A stretch of DNA of 64,000 nt from JAFNAG01 sp963824985. Its GTDB lineage: Bacteria > Acidobacteriota > UBA6911. Positions 28,515 through 37,320 of this stretch are shown here, piece after piece. A program made the position numbers and the translations under genes. The notes beneath the pieces are model-generated. The model did no database searches. It was given only the letters and a program-made list of their open reading frames with translations, and was not told where the DNA came from. The DNA lies in contig CAWGRQ010000002.1 of the NCBI GenBank assembly GCA_963824985.1, forward strand, positions 103,655-167,654, given 5' to 3'. The stretch's first letter is position 1. Each line of letters opens with the position of its first letter.

Positions 28515-28600
28515 CCGAAAAAGGGGACATTCCGAATTAATTTGTAATGCGCTTGTTTACAATGAAATAGCGATAAATTCGGAGTGTCCCCTTTTTTCGG
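28515..28600. repeat. REP-like palindrome with T-run, overlapping a leader
   Basis: CCGAAAAAGGGGACATTCCG at 28515 is mirrored by CGGAGTGTCCCCTTTTTTCG ending at 28600, with a central AT-rich loop. The T6 in the stem is terminator-like. The ribosome site of the following isomerase gene starts directly after it, so it forms part of that gene's leader. Confidence 0.8.
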
Positions 28601-28613
28601 GGGAGGAGATTCA

Positions 28614-29708
28614 ATGAAGGTGCATTCCCACTGGGTGATGTCAATTCTGGTGCTGTCGGCGATTCTGGGACTGCAGGGTGAATCCCGGAAATATGCGGAC
28701 GGCCTATATGCGGAAGTGATCACAAACAAGGGGTTGATTGTTCTGCAGCTCGATTTCAGAAGGACCCCTATGACGGCGGCCAATTTTGTCGGGCTCGCAG
28801 AAGGGACGATCAGGAATGCTGCGCTTCCCGAAGGCACTCCATATTTCGATGGCACGAAGTTCCATCGGGTTGTGCCGGGACATGTCATTCAGACCGGCAT
28901 CCCGGCCGCGGGAAAGTCCCAGGGCCCGGGGTATCAGTTCCCGAACGAGATACGCCTCCCGGAACTCAACCACGATCGGGCCGGCATGCTGAATATGGCA
29001 AATTCCGGGCCTCACACCAATGCCAGCCAGTGGTGCATTACGCTCGGGGATCGCTCTTATCTGAATGGCGACTACACGGTGTTCGGCCAGGTTGTGGAAG
29101 GCATGGATGTCGTGTTTGCCATCGTTCAGGGGGATGAGGTGCGCTCGATGAAGATTCTGCGCGTCGGCCCGGATGCCGACAGGTTCCGGCCCACAACCGA
29201 GTCGTTCCAGGCGATGGTTGCCGACGCCAAGGTGCATGTGCAACAGGCCGAAGCCCAAAAGAAGGTCCAGGAAGAGGATGCCGTCCGCCGCAATTGGCCG
29301 GGAGCCATCGCCTCTGACAATGGTGTCAGATATATCGTCGTGCGCGAAGGTTCAGGTGAGGATCCGGGACCGGGCGCCAGGCTGAAGGTCTCCTACTCGG
29401 GAAAATCACTCTATGACCTGCGCTTCGTGAGCACCGCCGAAGGGGGGAAGCCGGCATTTGGGGACCGGCCCGAACCTTTCGAGCTTGAAGTCGGCAAGGG
29501 GTCGGTCAACCGCGGATTCGATGCCGCCGTAGCCCGGATGAAGTCGGGGGAGAAGCGCATCCTCATCGTTCCCGCAGAGCAGGCATACGGCACCTCAGGT
29601 TTTTATGAAAAAGAAAAGCCTGGCCAGAAGCGTTTCCACATTTCTCCCAACACGATGTTGGTCTATGAGGTCGAGGTGATCGAAGTCATCCGGCAGGAGC
29701 AGCGTTGA
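28614..29708 (+). CDS. Exported cyclophilin-FKBP double peptidyl-prolyl isomerase
   Basis: This 364-residue protein has a signal-like start (MSILVLSAILGLQGES). Residues of about 30-190 are a cyclophilin domain: FDGTKFHRVVPGHVIQTG, MLNMANSGPHTNASQWCITL and YTVFGQVVEGMDVVFAI, containing the catalytic Arg of FHRV and the Q/N/F binding residues. Residues of about 235-360 are an FKBP-type domain: GVRYIVVREGSGEDPGPGA, LKVSYSGKSLYDLRFV, RGFDAAVARMKSGEKRILI and YEVEVIEV. A helical, charged linker (AKVHVQQAEAQKKVQEEDAV) joins them. Both domains catalyse proline isomerisation, and the fusion probably works on folding of exported proteins. A GGGGGAGGAG site precedes the ATG at 28614. Confidence 0.9.
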   Translation: MKVHSHWVMSILVLSAILGLQGESRKYADGLYAEVITNKGLIVLQLDFRRTPMTAANFVGLAEGTIRNAALPEGTPYFDGTKFHRVVPGHVIQTGIPAAGKSQGPGYQFPNEIRLPELNHDRAGMLNMANSGPHTNASQWCITLGDRSYLNGDYTVFGQVVEGMDVVFAIVQGDEVRSMKILRVGPDADRFRPTTESFQAMVADAKVHVQQAEAQKKVQEEDAVRRNWPGAIASDNGVRYIVVREGSGEDPGPGARLKVSYSGKSLYDLRFVSTAEGGKPAFGDRPEPFELEVGKGSVNRGFDAAVARMKSGEKRILIVPAEQAYGTSGFYEKEKPGQKRFHISPNTMLVYEVEVIEVIRQEQR

Positions 29709-30160
29709 GAAAGCGAGTCGAGATCCGCATTAACTCGCTCCGAAAATAGCTCTTTGCGCCCTCGCGCCCTTGCGTCATTGCGTTAAAAAAGATCAACGCA
29801 AGGACGCCAAGACGCAAAGTCGCAAAGCCAAAAGATCTTCATGCGTCACCGGGTGCGCCGCGAGGCGCGTGAGGGACTGCTCCGAAAACAGCGGGAATGG
29901 CGACAACCTTCGTGGTCGGAATCGGCATCGGGGTCGCAATCGCAGTCCCAATCAGCCTTCCCAGTCCGAAAAAGCCGATAGCGATTGCGATTCCGACCCC
30001 GACAATTGCCAACAGAGAGGCATAACCGTTTCATGCGTCACCGGATGCGCCGCAGGCGCGTGAGAGGCTGCTTTATGCGTGAAGAGAGTATCTCAAGACA
30101 TTTCAGGACACGGAAGAACGCGGATGAACGGATCCGATCCGCGTCCTGAAAGCCTTCTTC
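29709..30160. repeat. Composite intergenic repeat cluster
   Basis: No gene is seen in these 452 bases. From left to right they hold an inverted GCGCCCTTGCGT/ACGCAAGGACGC pair (29757-29826), a GCGTCACCGGGTGCGCC repeat (29838-29892), an imperfect palindrome of CGATTCCGACCCCGA-type units (about 29911-30010), a second GCGTCACCGG repeat (30030-30080) and a GGACACGGAAGAACGCGGA palindrome (30103-30149). Confidence 0.75.
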
Positions 30161-31441
30161 CTATTCCCCGCCTGACGCCGTGATTTCCATCGGGCGAACC
30201 TCACGAATCGTCGCCAGGATCAACAGAAACGCGAGCACATGCAGGGTTCCGGCGATCATGAACACGGGCCCATACCCGGTACCGTGCTTCAGCATCTGGC
30301 CGGCCAGCTCGCCAAAAACGATCCCGCCCATGGCGCCGCCGAAGCCGACCAGGCCGGCTACCGCCCCGACCACGCGTTTCGGAAAGATGTCCGCCGGAAG
30401 CGTCATAACCAGAGTCGACCAAGCCTGCTGCCCGAAATATGCAATGGCGAAGGGAACGATGATCCAGCGATTCGAAAACACGGGGACGAACAGAAGGCAT
30501 GGCATCACGGATACGCTGACCCCGAGCGCGATTTTACGTGCCCGGTTCAGAGAATGCCCGCGGTGCATCAACCAGCTCGAGAACGAACCGACCACCAGGC
30601 ATCCGATTCCCGCGGCAGCCCAGGGGATCCACGCATAATAGCCAACCTGCTTGACATCGTAGCCGCGCGTGTCGAGCAGGTATTTGGGCAGCCAGAAAGC
30701 GATAAAGTACCAGACGGCATCGGTAAGAAACTTGGCCGACACGAGGCTCCATACCTGAGAGAACCTGAAAAGCCGCAGCCATGGTAGGGCGGGCTCCTGC
30801 GGGCCGCTCCCGCCGGAGACTTCCCGGAGCAGGTCCTGTTCGGCCCGGGAGATCCGGGGATGACGTGCCGGGGGGTAGTACGACCGCAGCCACCACGCTG
30901 TCCAGGCGAGTCCTGCTGTGCCCGAGATGTAGAAAACCCAGGGCCAGCGCGCATAGGACAGGATCGCGGCGATGGCAGGGGGAGCGACGATGCCTCCTAT
31001 GGCCGTGCCGGCGTTGATGATACCCATCGCGGTTGAGCGCTCGCTCACCGGGAACCATTCGGCCATGGCCTTCGTGGCTGCCGGAAAGCCGCCCCCTTCG
31101 CCGATCCCCAGCATGAGCCGGCTGGCGGCCAGCGCGGCAAAACTGGTGGCGAGTCCGTGGCTGGCGCAGGCCAACGACCACCAGACCATGATCAGGAAGA
31201 AACCAAGGCGGGTCCCGAGCGCGTCGATCAGCTTGCCGCCGATGACGTACATCAGTCCGTACGTGATCAGGAAAGCCGTGTTCAGATGCGCAAAGGACTC
31301 GTCCGGGATGGGAATCTGTTTCCGGATTTCGCCAACGGCCACGGAAAGCGTCTGTCGGTCGAAATAGCTGATGGCGATCGCCGCACAGAGCATAAGCGCG
31401 ATCCACCAGCGCATTGACATGCGAGGTATCCTGAAGTTCAT
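30161..31441 (-). CDS. MFS transporter, ACS family (hexuronate/sugar-acid type)
   Basis: This 426-residue, 12-helix transporter belongs to the anion:cation symporter branch that includes ExuT, GarP and DgoT. Typical features are the start ISYFDRQTLSVAVGEI, GKLIDALGTRLGFFLIMVWW, the motif GIGEGGGFPAATKAMAEWFP, and ERSTAMGIINAGTAIGG. It should import a sugar acid such as a hexuronate by proton symport. The start at 31441 has GGAGG upstream. It is the last gene of a leftward run that includes split transketolase, a racemase-fold protein and an isomerase, so it probably supplies their substrate. Confidence 0.87.
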   Translation of the reverse strand: MNFRIPRMSMRWWIALMLCAAIAISYFDRQTLSVAVGEIRKQIPIPDESFAHLNTAFLITYGLMYVIGGKLIDALGTRLGFFLIMVWWSLACASHGLATSFAALAASRLMLGIGEGGGFPAATKAMAEWFPVSERSTAMGIINAGTAIGGIVAPPAIAAILSYARWPWVFYISGTAGLAWTAWWLRSYYPPARHPRISRAEQDLLREVSGGSGPQEPALPWLRLFRFSQVWSLVSAKFLTDAVWYFIAFWLPKYLLDTRGYDVKQVGYYAWIPWAAAGIGCLVVGSFSSWLMHRGHSLNRARKIALGVSVSVMPCLLFVPVFSNRWIIVPFAIAYFGQQAWSTLVMTLPADIFPKRVVGAVAGLVGFGGAMGGIVFGELAGQMLKHGTGYGPVFMIAGTLHVLAFLLILATIREVRPMEITASGGE

Positions 31442-31591
31442 AGCCTCCACCGAGCAACGGTGTTCTATTTGCAGGCTTCCGGTTCGGGGCCTGCCTTGGA
31501 TTGAGATGCCGCCGGGTTTCCACCTGTTCATGCCGGCGTCGGGAACCGGTGATGATGAGTGGTGCGCGCAGATGCGCGAGCTCCGGGATCC

Positions 31592-32542
31592 CTAGGCGCC
31601 GGCGCGTCGCTTGCCCGCCAGGATTTCCATCGCGGACGCGGCGATATGTTCTGCCGTCAGTCCGTAGGCTTCCTGCAGTTCCCGGTACGAATGCGCCGAT
31701 TGACCGAAACAGTCTTCGATTCCGACGCACCGGGTCGGGACGTCCTGCCCGCGAAAGATAAAAGTGATCAGGCTCGCCAGGCCGCCGATCAAGGAGTGTT
31801 CTTCGGCCGTGACGATGCCCCTCATTCCCCGGGCGCAATCCTGCAATGCCGCTTCATCCGCCGGCTTCAGGGTGCTCACATTCACCACGCGCATGGAGAT
31901 TCCCCTGGAGTGCAGCGCCTCGGCCGCCACCAGGGCTTCGGAGACCATCTGGCCCATGGCAAAAACGACGATATCCTCCCCGTCGCGTATCAGCACCGGT
32001 TGTCCGATGGCGAACGGCAGGTTTTCTGGGGTGACATCGGGGAGATCGTTGCGTGTGATGCGCATGTACACCGGCCCCTGGCCGGCAGCGATCGCGCGCG
32101 TCATTTTGCGGATTTCGATCGCGTCCGCGGGGACGAGAACCGTGAGGTTGGGGATGGCCCGCATGATGGCGACGTCCTCGACCGTCTGGTGGGAGGAGCC
32201 GTCGCCATAATCGGAGAGGCCGGCGCTCGAGCCGATGATCTTGACGTTGAGCTTCGGGATGCAGATACCCTGGCGGATCTGGTCATAGGCGCGACCGGCG
32301 GCAAAGACGGAGAAGGAATTGGTGAACGGAATCTTTCCGGTAAGCGAGAGGCCGGCGGCGAAAGATGTCATGTTCGCCTCACCGATGCCCATTTCGAAGA
32401 ATCGTTCGGGAAACGCCTCTTCGAAATAGCAGGTCATGGTCGACTTGCCCAGATCGGCTTCCAGGACGACAATGTCGGGATTTTCCCTCCCGATGTCCAC
32501 CAGGGTCCGACCATACACTTCCCTTGGATTCTGCATGTTCAT
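31592..32542 (-). CDS. Transketolase C-terminal half (split enzyme)
   Basis: This 316-residue protein holds the pyrimidine-binding and C-terminal domains of transketolase. Key text is VVLEADLGKSTMTCYFEEAFP, RFFEMGIGEANMTSFAAGLS (the conserved catalytic Glu), TNSFSVFAAGRAYDQIRQGI and AHIVTAEEHS-like GIVTAEEHSLIGGLASLI. It requires the N-terminal half encoded directly upstream (32547-33422, 4-base gap) to bind thiamine diphosphate and transfer a two-carbon ketol unit. Split transketolases of this size occur in dedicated sugar-catabolic clusters, for example for apulose phosphate. The specific ketose is not readable from the sequence. The ATG at 32542 is chosen over 32536. Confidence 0.9.
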   Translation of the reverse strand: MNMQNPREVYGRTLVDIGRENPDIVVLEADLGKSTMTCYFEEAFPERFFEMGIGEANMTSFAAGLSLTGKIPFTNSFSVFAAGRAYDQIRQGICIPKLNVKIIGSSAGLSDYGDGSSHQTVEDVAIMRAIPNLTVLVPADAIEIRKMTRAIAAGQGPVYMRITRNDLPDVTPENLPFAIGQPVLIRDGEDIVVFAMGQMVSEALVAAEALHSRGISMRVVNVSTLKPADEAALQDCARGMRGIVTAEEHSLIGGLASLITFIFRGQDVPTRCVGIEDCFGQSAHSYRELQEAYGLTAEHIAASAMEILAGKRRAGA

Positions 32543-32546
32543 GAGG

Positions 32547-33422
32547 CTATTGTCCTTCGGTTGGCGTGATCCCCAGTGCCGCGATCTGTGCATTCAATTC
32601 CCTGCACGCCTGCGCGAACTGTTCTTCACTCAGGATGCCGTTGTGAAATTCCGGGCGGTTTTCGGCGAATGATATCTTTGCCCCCTTGATGGTTTGCGCG
32701 ATGATCATGACCGGCTGTTCCCGGCTCTCCTCGGTATCATCGAGCGCCTGGAGGATCGCGCCCATGTTGTGCCCGTCGATTTCCTGAACCCGCCAGCCGA
32801 AGGCCCGCCATTTGTCGGCATACGGGGCGGTGTTGTACCGTTTGATGATGGGGCCGGTAGCCATGAGCCCGTTGCAATCGAGAATCGCGACCAGATTATC
32901 CAGCTTATAGAATGCCGCGGCATGGGCGGCCTCCCAAACCTGGCCCTCGGCCATCTCTCCGTCTCCGAGGATGCAATAGACCCGGCTGTTCCGGCCGTCC
33001 AGCTTGAGACCGGCGGCCATGCCGCACGCGATCGAGATCCCCTGGCCGAGCGATCCGGTGTTGGCTTCGATCCCCGGCGTCTTACGCCGCTCGGGATGGC
33101 CCTGGAGCATGGCGCCCAGCCTCTTGACCCGGTTCAGCTCCTGTTTCGGGAAGTACCCCCACTCGGCAAGAGCCGCATATTGGACCAACGCGCTGTGACC
33201 CTTGCTGAGCAGAAAGCGATCGCGATCCGGCCATTCCGGGTTGCCCGGGTCATGACGCATCTTCGCAAAATATAATGCGGTAACAATGTCGGCGGCGGAA
33301 CAGGACCCTCCCAGGTGCCCCCTCTGTCCCACCCCCACCATCTGTACGATGTGCAGGCGGAGCCGGGCCGCGATGCGCTCGAGCTCCCGGATGTCGCGTG
33401 TCGGCTGGATCATGACATTCAC
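32547..33422 (-). CDS. Transketolase N-terminal half (split enzyme)
   Basis: This 291-residue protein is the thiamine-diphosphate-binding half: RGHLGGSCSAADIVTALYF, FLLSKGHSALVQYAALAEWG, LQGHPERRKTPGIEANTGSL and the cofactor motif GDGEMAEGQVWEAAHA running to LVAILDCN. The GTG at 33422 overlaps the racemase-like gene stop by 4 bp (GTGA) and has GGAGG seven bases upstream. An ATG three codons later would have poor spacing. It forms one active enzyme with the product of the next gene. Confidence 0.9.
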   Translation of the reverse strand: MNVMIQPTRDIRELERIAARLRLHIVQMVGVGQRGHLGGSCSAADIVTALYFAKMRHDPGNPEWPDRDRFLLSKGHSALVQYAALAEWGYFPKQELNRVKRLGAMLQGHPERRKTPGIEANTGSLGQGISIACGMAAGLKLDGRNSRVYCILGDGEMAEGQVWEAAHAAAFYKLDNLVAILDCNGLMATGPIIKRYNTAPYADKWRAFGWRVQEIDGHNMGAILQALDDTEESREQPVMIIAQTIKGAKISFAENRPEFHNGILSEEQFAQACRELNAQIAALGITPTEGQ

Positions 33423-34102
33423 CCAATGGCCTCCAGGATTTGTCGGATCCGGTTAAAAGCCGTGCGCCCGCTGTTGTAAACCGGTATTGTTGTTTGCGTG
33501 AGCCGAGGTTCCAGAGCGGTCATAGAGACCTGGGCCATGACGATGGCATCCACTTCGCCCGACAGTGTGTTGATTTCCTCGAGCAGCATGTCGTTGTGCT
33601 TTTCAGGATTGCCGGCCTTCAGAACCTGGAAGGCCTCACTGCAGAGGCGAAGCCTTACCTCGATGGCCTTTCCCGCCTCTTCGGCCGCCAGATGCAGCAA
33701 CCGCTCGGAAGCGGGCACCGTCGTCGGGACGGTGGCCAGCAGGCCGATCCGATTCCCGTCCTGAACGGCCAGATCCATCATCGGCCGGTCGATCTGCAGC
33801 ATGCGGGTTTCGATCATCGGACGCGCATACTCAGCCGCCCGATTGAAAGTGGAGCAGGCGAGGAGGATCAGGTCGACACCATATTCCTGCTGCGACAGGG
33901 CCGCCTGCACGAACTTGGCATAGTTCTTCTTGGGGATGGTACCGGGCTCGCAGGCGAAATTGGTGTTCTGAATCGTGTCATCCACCCAGTGCACGACCTC
34001 CACCTCGGGGATGATCTCATCCAGGTATTTCTGGACGGCGCGCGTCGTGATCAGCGCCGCGTGAATAATGCCGAGTTTCCTGCCTTGAAGATTCTTTCGC
34101 AT
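33419..34102 (-). CDS. Asp/Glu racemase-fold protein lacking the second catalytic cysteine
   Basis: This 227-residue protein has two similar alpha/beta halves of the Asp/Glu/hydantoin racemase superfamily (KLGIIHAALITTRAVQKYL at the start). The first catalytic cysteine is present in LILLACSTFNRAAEYA. At the second position, where racemases have a GCT-like motif, the text is DAIVMAQVSMTALEP, with no cysteine. A one-base racemase mechanism or a different reaction (isomerase, decarboxylase or lyase, as in the maleate isomerase and arylmalonate decarboxylase branches) is possible. It lies between an isomerase gene (5-base gap) and the transketolase halves (4-bp overlap), so it probably acts on an intermediate of the same pathway. 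Confidence 0.78.
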   Translation of the reverse strand: MRKNLQGRKLGIIHAALITTRAVQKYLDEIIPEVEVVHWVDDTIQNTNFACEPGTIPKKNYAKFVQAALSQQEYGVDLILLACSTFNRAAEYARPMIETRMLQIDRPMMDLAVQDGNRIGLLATVPTTVPASERLLHLAAEEAGKAIEVRLRLCSEAFQVLKAGNPEKHNDMLLEEINTLSGEVDAIVMAQVSMTALEPRLTQTTIPVYNSGRTAFNRIRQILEAIG

Positions 34103-34107
34103 ACAAT

Positions 34108-34905
34108 TTACTCCCGGGAATACGATTTAAGGATCCGGAGCGCCCGGGGGGCGTCGGCCTTGAAGTCCTGGGTTGAGGCTTCGATGCTGCATCGTCCCGC
34201 GTACCGGGTCTCATTTATCCATTCAAGGAACTGAGCTTGGTGCGGGTTCGCCTCCACGGGAAACCGCCGTCCATCGGCACTTGCGAAATGGAGATGGCGA
34301 ATCGCCGGCCCCGCATCGACGATCGCGGCGGGATCCTCCCGCTCCAGGGCAAAATGGTAATAGTCAATCAGGAGTTGAATGTTGGGGTTATCAACATCTC
34401 GGACCAGCCGCAGTCCCTCGGCGGCCAGGTTGATGATATTGGATTCGGGCCGGCTGATCGGCTCGATGGCGATGGTGATGCCGTGCCGGGCCGCGATCGG
34501 GCCCAGTCGCTGGAGCAGTTCGACCAGCTGCGCCCAGGCGGCGGCTCGGGAAAAACCCTCGGGAATGTTTTTCGCGCCCGAACTGCCGAACACGACGATG
34601 TCCACCCCCAGCCGGCCTGCGCGATCCAGGGCCAGGCGGGCATACTCCAACGCCGCATCCAGATTCGCCGCCCCTCCGGTCAGCCGGAGGGTACAGGGGA
34701 AGAAATTGTGGCATGCTTCGCATCTCATGCCCGACCGCTCCATGCGCCGCACGATCGCCGCGAATCCGTTTTCCGGCAAGGCAGCGAGATCCGCCAAAGA
34801 GAGTTCGACATAGTCGAACCCGATTCCGGCCATCATCTCGACCCACTCGATGCCGATCGGGTCGGTCGAGGGAGAAATCATACAGCTGCAGCAACCAAAT
34901 CGCAT
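34108..34905 (-). CDS. Sugar phosphate isomerase/epimerase (xylose-isomerase-like TIM barrel)
   Basis: This 265-residue cytoplasmic TIM-barrel protein belongs to the AP-endonuclease-2/xylose-isomerase-like family. Probable metal ligands and active-site acids fall in the usual strands: Glu in YVELSLADL, Glu in TIAIEPISRPESN, Asp/His in LLIDYYHFALE, His in IRHLHFASADG, and Glu in CSIEASTQ. Family members isomerise or epimerise ketoses and ketose phosphates such as tagatose or hydroxypyruvate. It is the first gene of a leftward operon and is divergent from the GH31 gene at 35037. Confidence 0.85.
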   Translation of the reverse strand: MRFGCCSCMISPSTDPIGIEWVEMMAGIGFDYVELSLADLAALPENGFAAIVRRMERSGMRCEACHNFFPCTLRLTGGAANLDAALEYARLALDRAGRLGVDIVVFGSSGAKNIPEGFSRAAAWAQLVELLQRLGPIAARHGITIAIEPISRPESNIINLAAEGLRLVRDVDNPNIQLLIDYYHFALEREDPAAIVDAGPAIRHLHFASADGRRFPVEANPHQAQFLEWINETRYAGRCSIEASTQDFKADAPRALRILKSYSRE

Positions 34906-35036
34906 GGGCTCCCGCCATCATGAATCAGATGGATCGCAATTCCGTTGCATCCTGAAACACCTCCGAGGCCATGTCAATGTTTTTGCTCTAATTGGAGACC
35001 GGCGTTTCTTGACTTCAATCGCGCAGCAGGGCTACC
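34906..35036. promoter_or_regulatory. Divergent promoter region of the sugar operon and GH31 gene
   Basis: These 131 bases separate two genes that start back to back, so both promoters should lie here. A TTGACT hexamer occurs near 35010 in the GH31 direction. No clear operator palindrome and no adjacent regulator gene were recognised. Confidence 0.4.
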
Positions 35037-37310
35037 ATGCGTCCCATGGCGGACAAACTCGATCGCCGGGATGCGTTGCAGCGGCTGGGCAAAGCCGGGG
35101 CCGGAGTCATTCTGGCGCGCGGCAGCATCTGGGGCCAATCCTCGGAAATCATCGTGGCCGGAAAGCCGGTGGAAATAGCCGTCTCCGCGGTTTCGGCCTC
35201 AACCGTCCGCATCACCGTAAGGCCCATTGCCGAGGGGCGCGCTCGCCCCATTCCCTCTGACGGCGCGCTCGTGCGTGAAGGGGATGCGCGCAGCCTGGCC
35301 TCCGTCCGCGCACCGGACAGGTTTCAGCCGGTGCGATCCGGCGACCTGGTGGTGAAGTTCACGGCCGAGCCGCCGACGATTCACGTTGAGACGCGTGCCG
35401 GCCGGCCGGTGCAGAAACTGACGCTGGATGCCCGGACTCCGGGCATGACGTTCCTCCTGAGCCGCGGGCCGCTGTTGGGGCTCGGTCAGGGCGGCCCGCA
35501 ATTTGACCGCAAGGGGACCGCGGACCGGATGCGCAGCGGGCAGGGGGGCTACCAGCTGGCCACCCACGGAAGCCGGGTGCCGATCCAGTGGCTGGTGGGA
35601 ACGGACGGCTGGGGCATGTTCATTCACTACCCGCTCGGAGGTTTTGATTTCAGCGGGTCGGAGGGCAAGTTCTCTCCCGCCCCGGAAGGCCTGCCGCTCG
35701 ATGTTTTCATCGTCTCCTCCTCCGACCCGGCCGGGATCATGCGGGAGTATGCGCGCATCACCGGCTTCGCGGAGATGCCCGCACTCTGGACGCTTGGGTA
35801 CATGCAATCGCACCGCACGCTGGCAGGGCCGGAGGAAATCCTCGGCGTGGCGAGCACCATGCGGGAAAAGAAGCTGCCGTGCGACGCGCTGATTTATCTC
35901 GGCACCGAATTCTGCCCTTCCGGATGGAACACGCGCAACGGCGAGTTCTCCTGGCACAGCGGCAATTTTCCGGACCCGAAGGGGATGATCGATGCCCTGC
36001 ACGCTAAACATTTCAAGACCGTGCTGCACATAGTCATCGAGGGACGCCTCTTACCCGGGACGGTTCATGAGCCTTGCGATCCCCAAAATGCGGTGCCCAG
36101 CGGCCGGACCCCGGAAAACCGTTGGCCGGAGAGCCGCAATGTGGCCTGCTATTGGCCTTATCACAAGCCGCTCGTCGACGCGGGTGTAAACGGCTGGTGG
36201 CCGGATCAGGGGGACGGGTATGATGGGCCGTCACGCCTCAATCGCATCCGGATGTACTGGGAGGGATCTCAGCTTTGGCGGCCGAACGAACGCCCCTTCG
36301 CGCTGCATCGCAACGGGTATGCCGGCATGCAGCGGTACGCGGGGTTCCTTTGGTCGGGCGACGTGCAGTCGCGATGGGAGACGCTGCGCACTCACGTGCC
36401 GGTTGCCATCAATACCGGTCTTTCCGGAATTCCGTATTGGGGCACGGATATAGGCGGTTTTTCACCCACGCCCGAATACACTGGCGAGCTGCACGTGCGC
36501 TGGTTCCAGTTCGGTGCGTTCTGCACCCTGTTCCGCGCGCACGGCCGGCGCTGGCACCTGCGCCTTCCCTGGGGGTGGAACGGCGGCGACGGCGGCCCGG
36601 CGGCTGAATCGCCTTCATTCAAGCCTGATCCCGAAGAATTGAAGAACGCTCAGGTCGAGCCGATTCTCAGAAAATATCTGGAGCTGCGGTATCGACTGCT
36701 GCCTTATACCTACACTGCGGTGCGGGAGTGCTGCGACAGCGGCCTGCCGGTCATGCGCGCGCTCTGGCTTCACTATCCCGATGATCCGGCCGCCGTCCGG
36801 AGCGGGGACGAATATCTGTGGGGGCGCGACCTCCTGGTTTCTCCTGTGGTCGAGAAGGCGGCCTCCAGCCGCCGCCTCTACCTGCCGCGCGGCATATGGT
36901 TCGATTTCTGGACCGAGGAGGCCCTGGAAGGGGGGCGTGAAATCGAGCGGAAGGTCGATCTTGAAACCATGCCTCTCCACGTGCGTGCCGGGACGATCCT
37001 GCCGCTCGGGCCTGTCAGGCAATACGCCGACCAGAAGGTCGACGATCCGCTCACGCTTGTGATCTATCCGGGCGCGGACGGTCTTTCCGCTCTGTACGAG
37101 GATGACGGCGAGACCTTTGCTTATCGCACCGGGGCGTGGATGCGCATCGAGATGGCGTGGCGGGATGCGCCGCGCCGCCTGACTCTCCGCCTCGCCCGGG
37201 GCTCGCGCATGCTGCCGCCGCAGAGACGGACCATCGTCGTACGCGTGGCGGGCGGGAAGGAAACCCGTACGGTCGCATTCGACGGCCGGACCACGGAGGT
37301 GCGTCTGTAA
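35037..37310 (+). CDS. Tat-exported GH31 family glycosidase
   Basis: This 757-residue glycosidase has a twin-arginine-like leader (DRRDALQRLGKAGAGVILA). GH31 enzymes are retaining alpha-glucosidases, alpha-xylosidases and related activities. The barrel carries GYMQSHRTLAGPEEILGVA, the nucleophile segment GWWPDQGDGYDG near residue 390, and the acid/base candidate FLWSGDVQSRWETLRTH, followed by YWGTDIGGFSP and FGAFCTLFRAHGRR. Distal beta domains contain LPRGIWFDFWTEEALEGG and PLHVRAGTILPLGP. WPDQGDG departs from the usual WxDxxE spacing of alpha-glucosidases, so the substrate may be unusual. An alternative start at 35046 removes three residues. It should act outside the cytoplasm and feed the divergent transport/transketolase operon. 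Confidence 0.87.
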   Translation: MRPMADKLDRRDALQRLGKAGAGVILARGSIWGQSSEIIVAGKPVEIAVSAVSASTVRITVRPIAEGRARPIPSDGALVREGDARSLASVRAPDRFQPVRSGDLVVKFTAEPPTIHVETRAGRPVQKLTLDARTPGMTFLLSRGPLLGLGQGGPQFDRKGTADRMRSGQGGYQLATHGSRVPIQWLVGTDGWGMFIHYPLGGFDFSGSEGKFSPAPEGLPLDVFIVSSSDPAGIMREYARITGFAEMPALWTLGYMQSHRTLAGPEEILGVASTMREKKLPCDALIYLGTEFCPSGWNTRNGEFSWHSGNFPDPKGMIDALHAKHFKTVLHIVIEGRLLPGTVHEPCDPQNAVPSGRTPENRWPESRNVACYWPYHKPLVDAGVNGWWPDQGDGYDGPSRLNRIRMYWEGSQLWRPNERPFALHRNGYAGMQRYAGFLWSGDVQSRWETLRTHVPVAINTGLSGIPYWGTDIGGFSPTPEYTGELHVRWFQFGAFCTLFRAHGRRWHLRLPWGWNGGDGGPAAESPSFKPDPEELKNAQVEPILRKYLELRYRLLPYTYTAVRECCDSGLPVMRALWLHYPDDPAAVRSGDEYLWGRDLLVSPVVEKAASSRRLYLPRGIWFDFWTEEALEGGREIERKVDLETMPLHVRAGTILPLGPVRQYADQKVDDPLTLVIYPGADGLSALYEDDGETFAYRTGAWMRIEMAWRDAPRRLTLRLARGSRMLPPQRRTIVVRVAGGKETRTVAFDGRTTEVRL

Positions 37311-37320
37311 TTTTTCCGGA

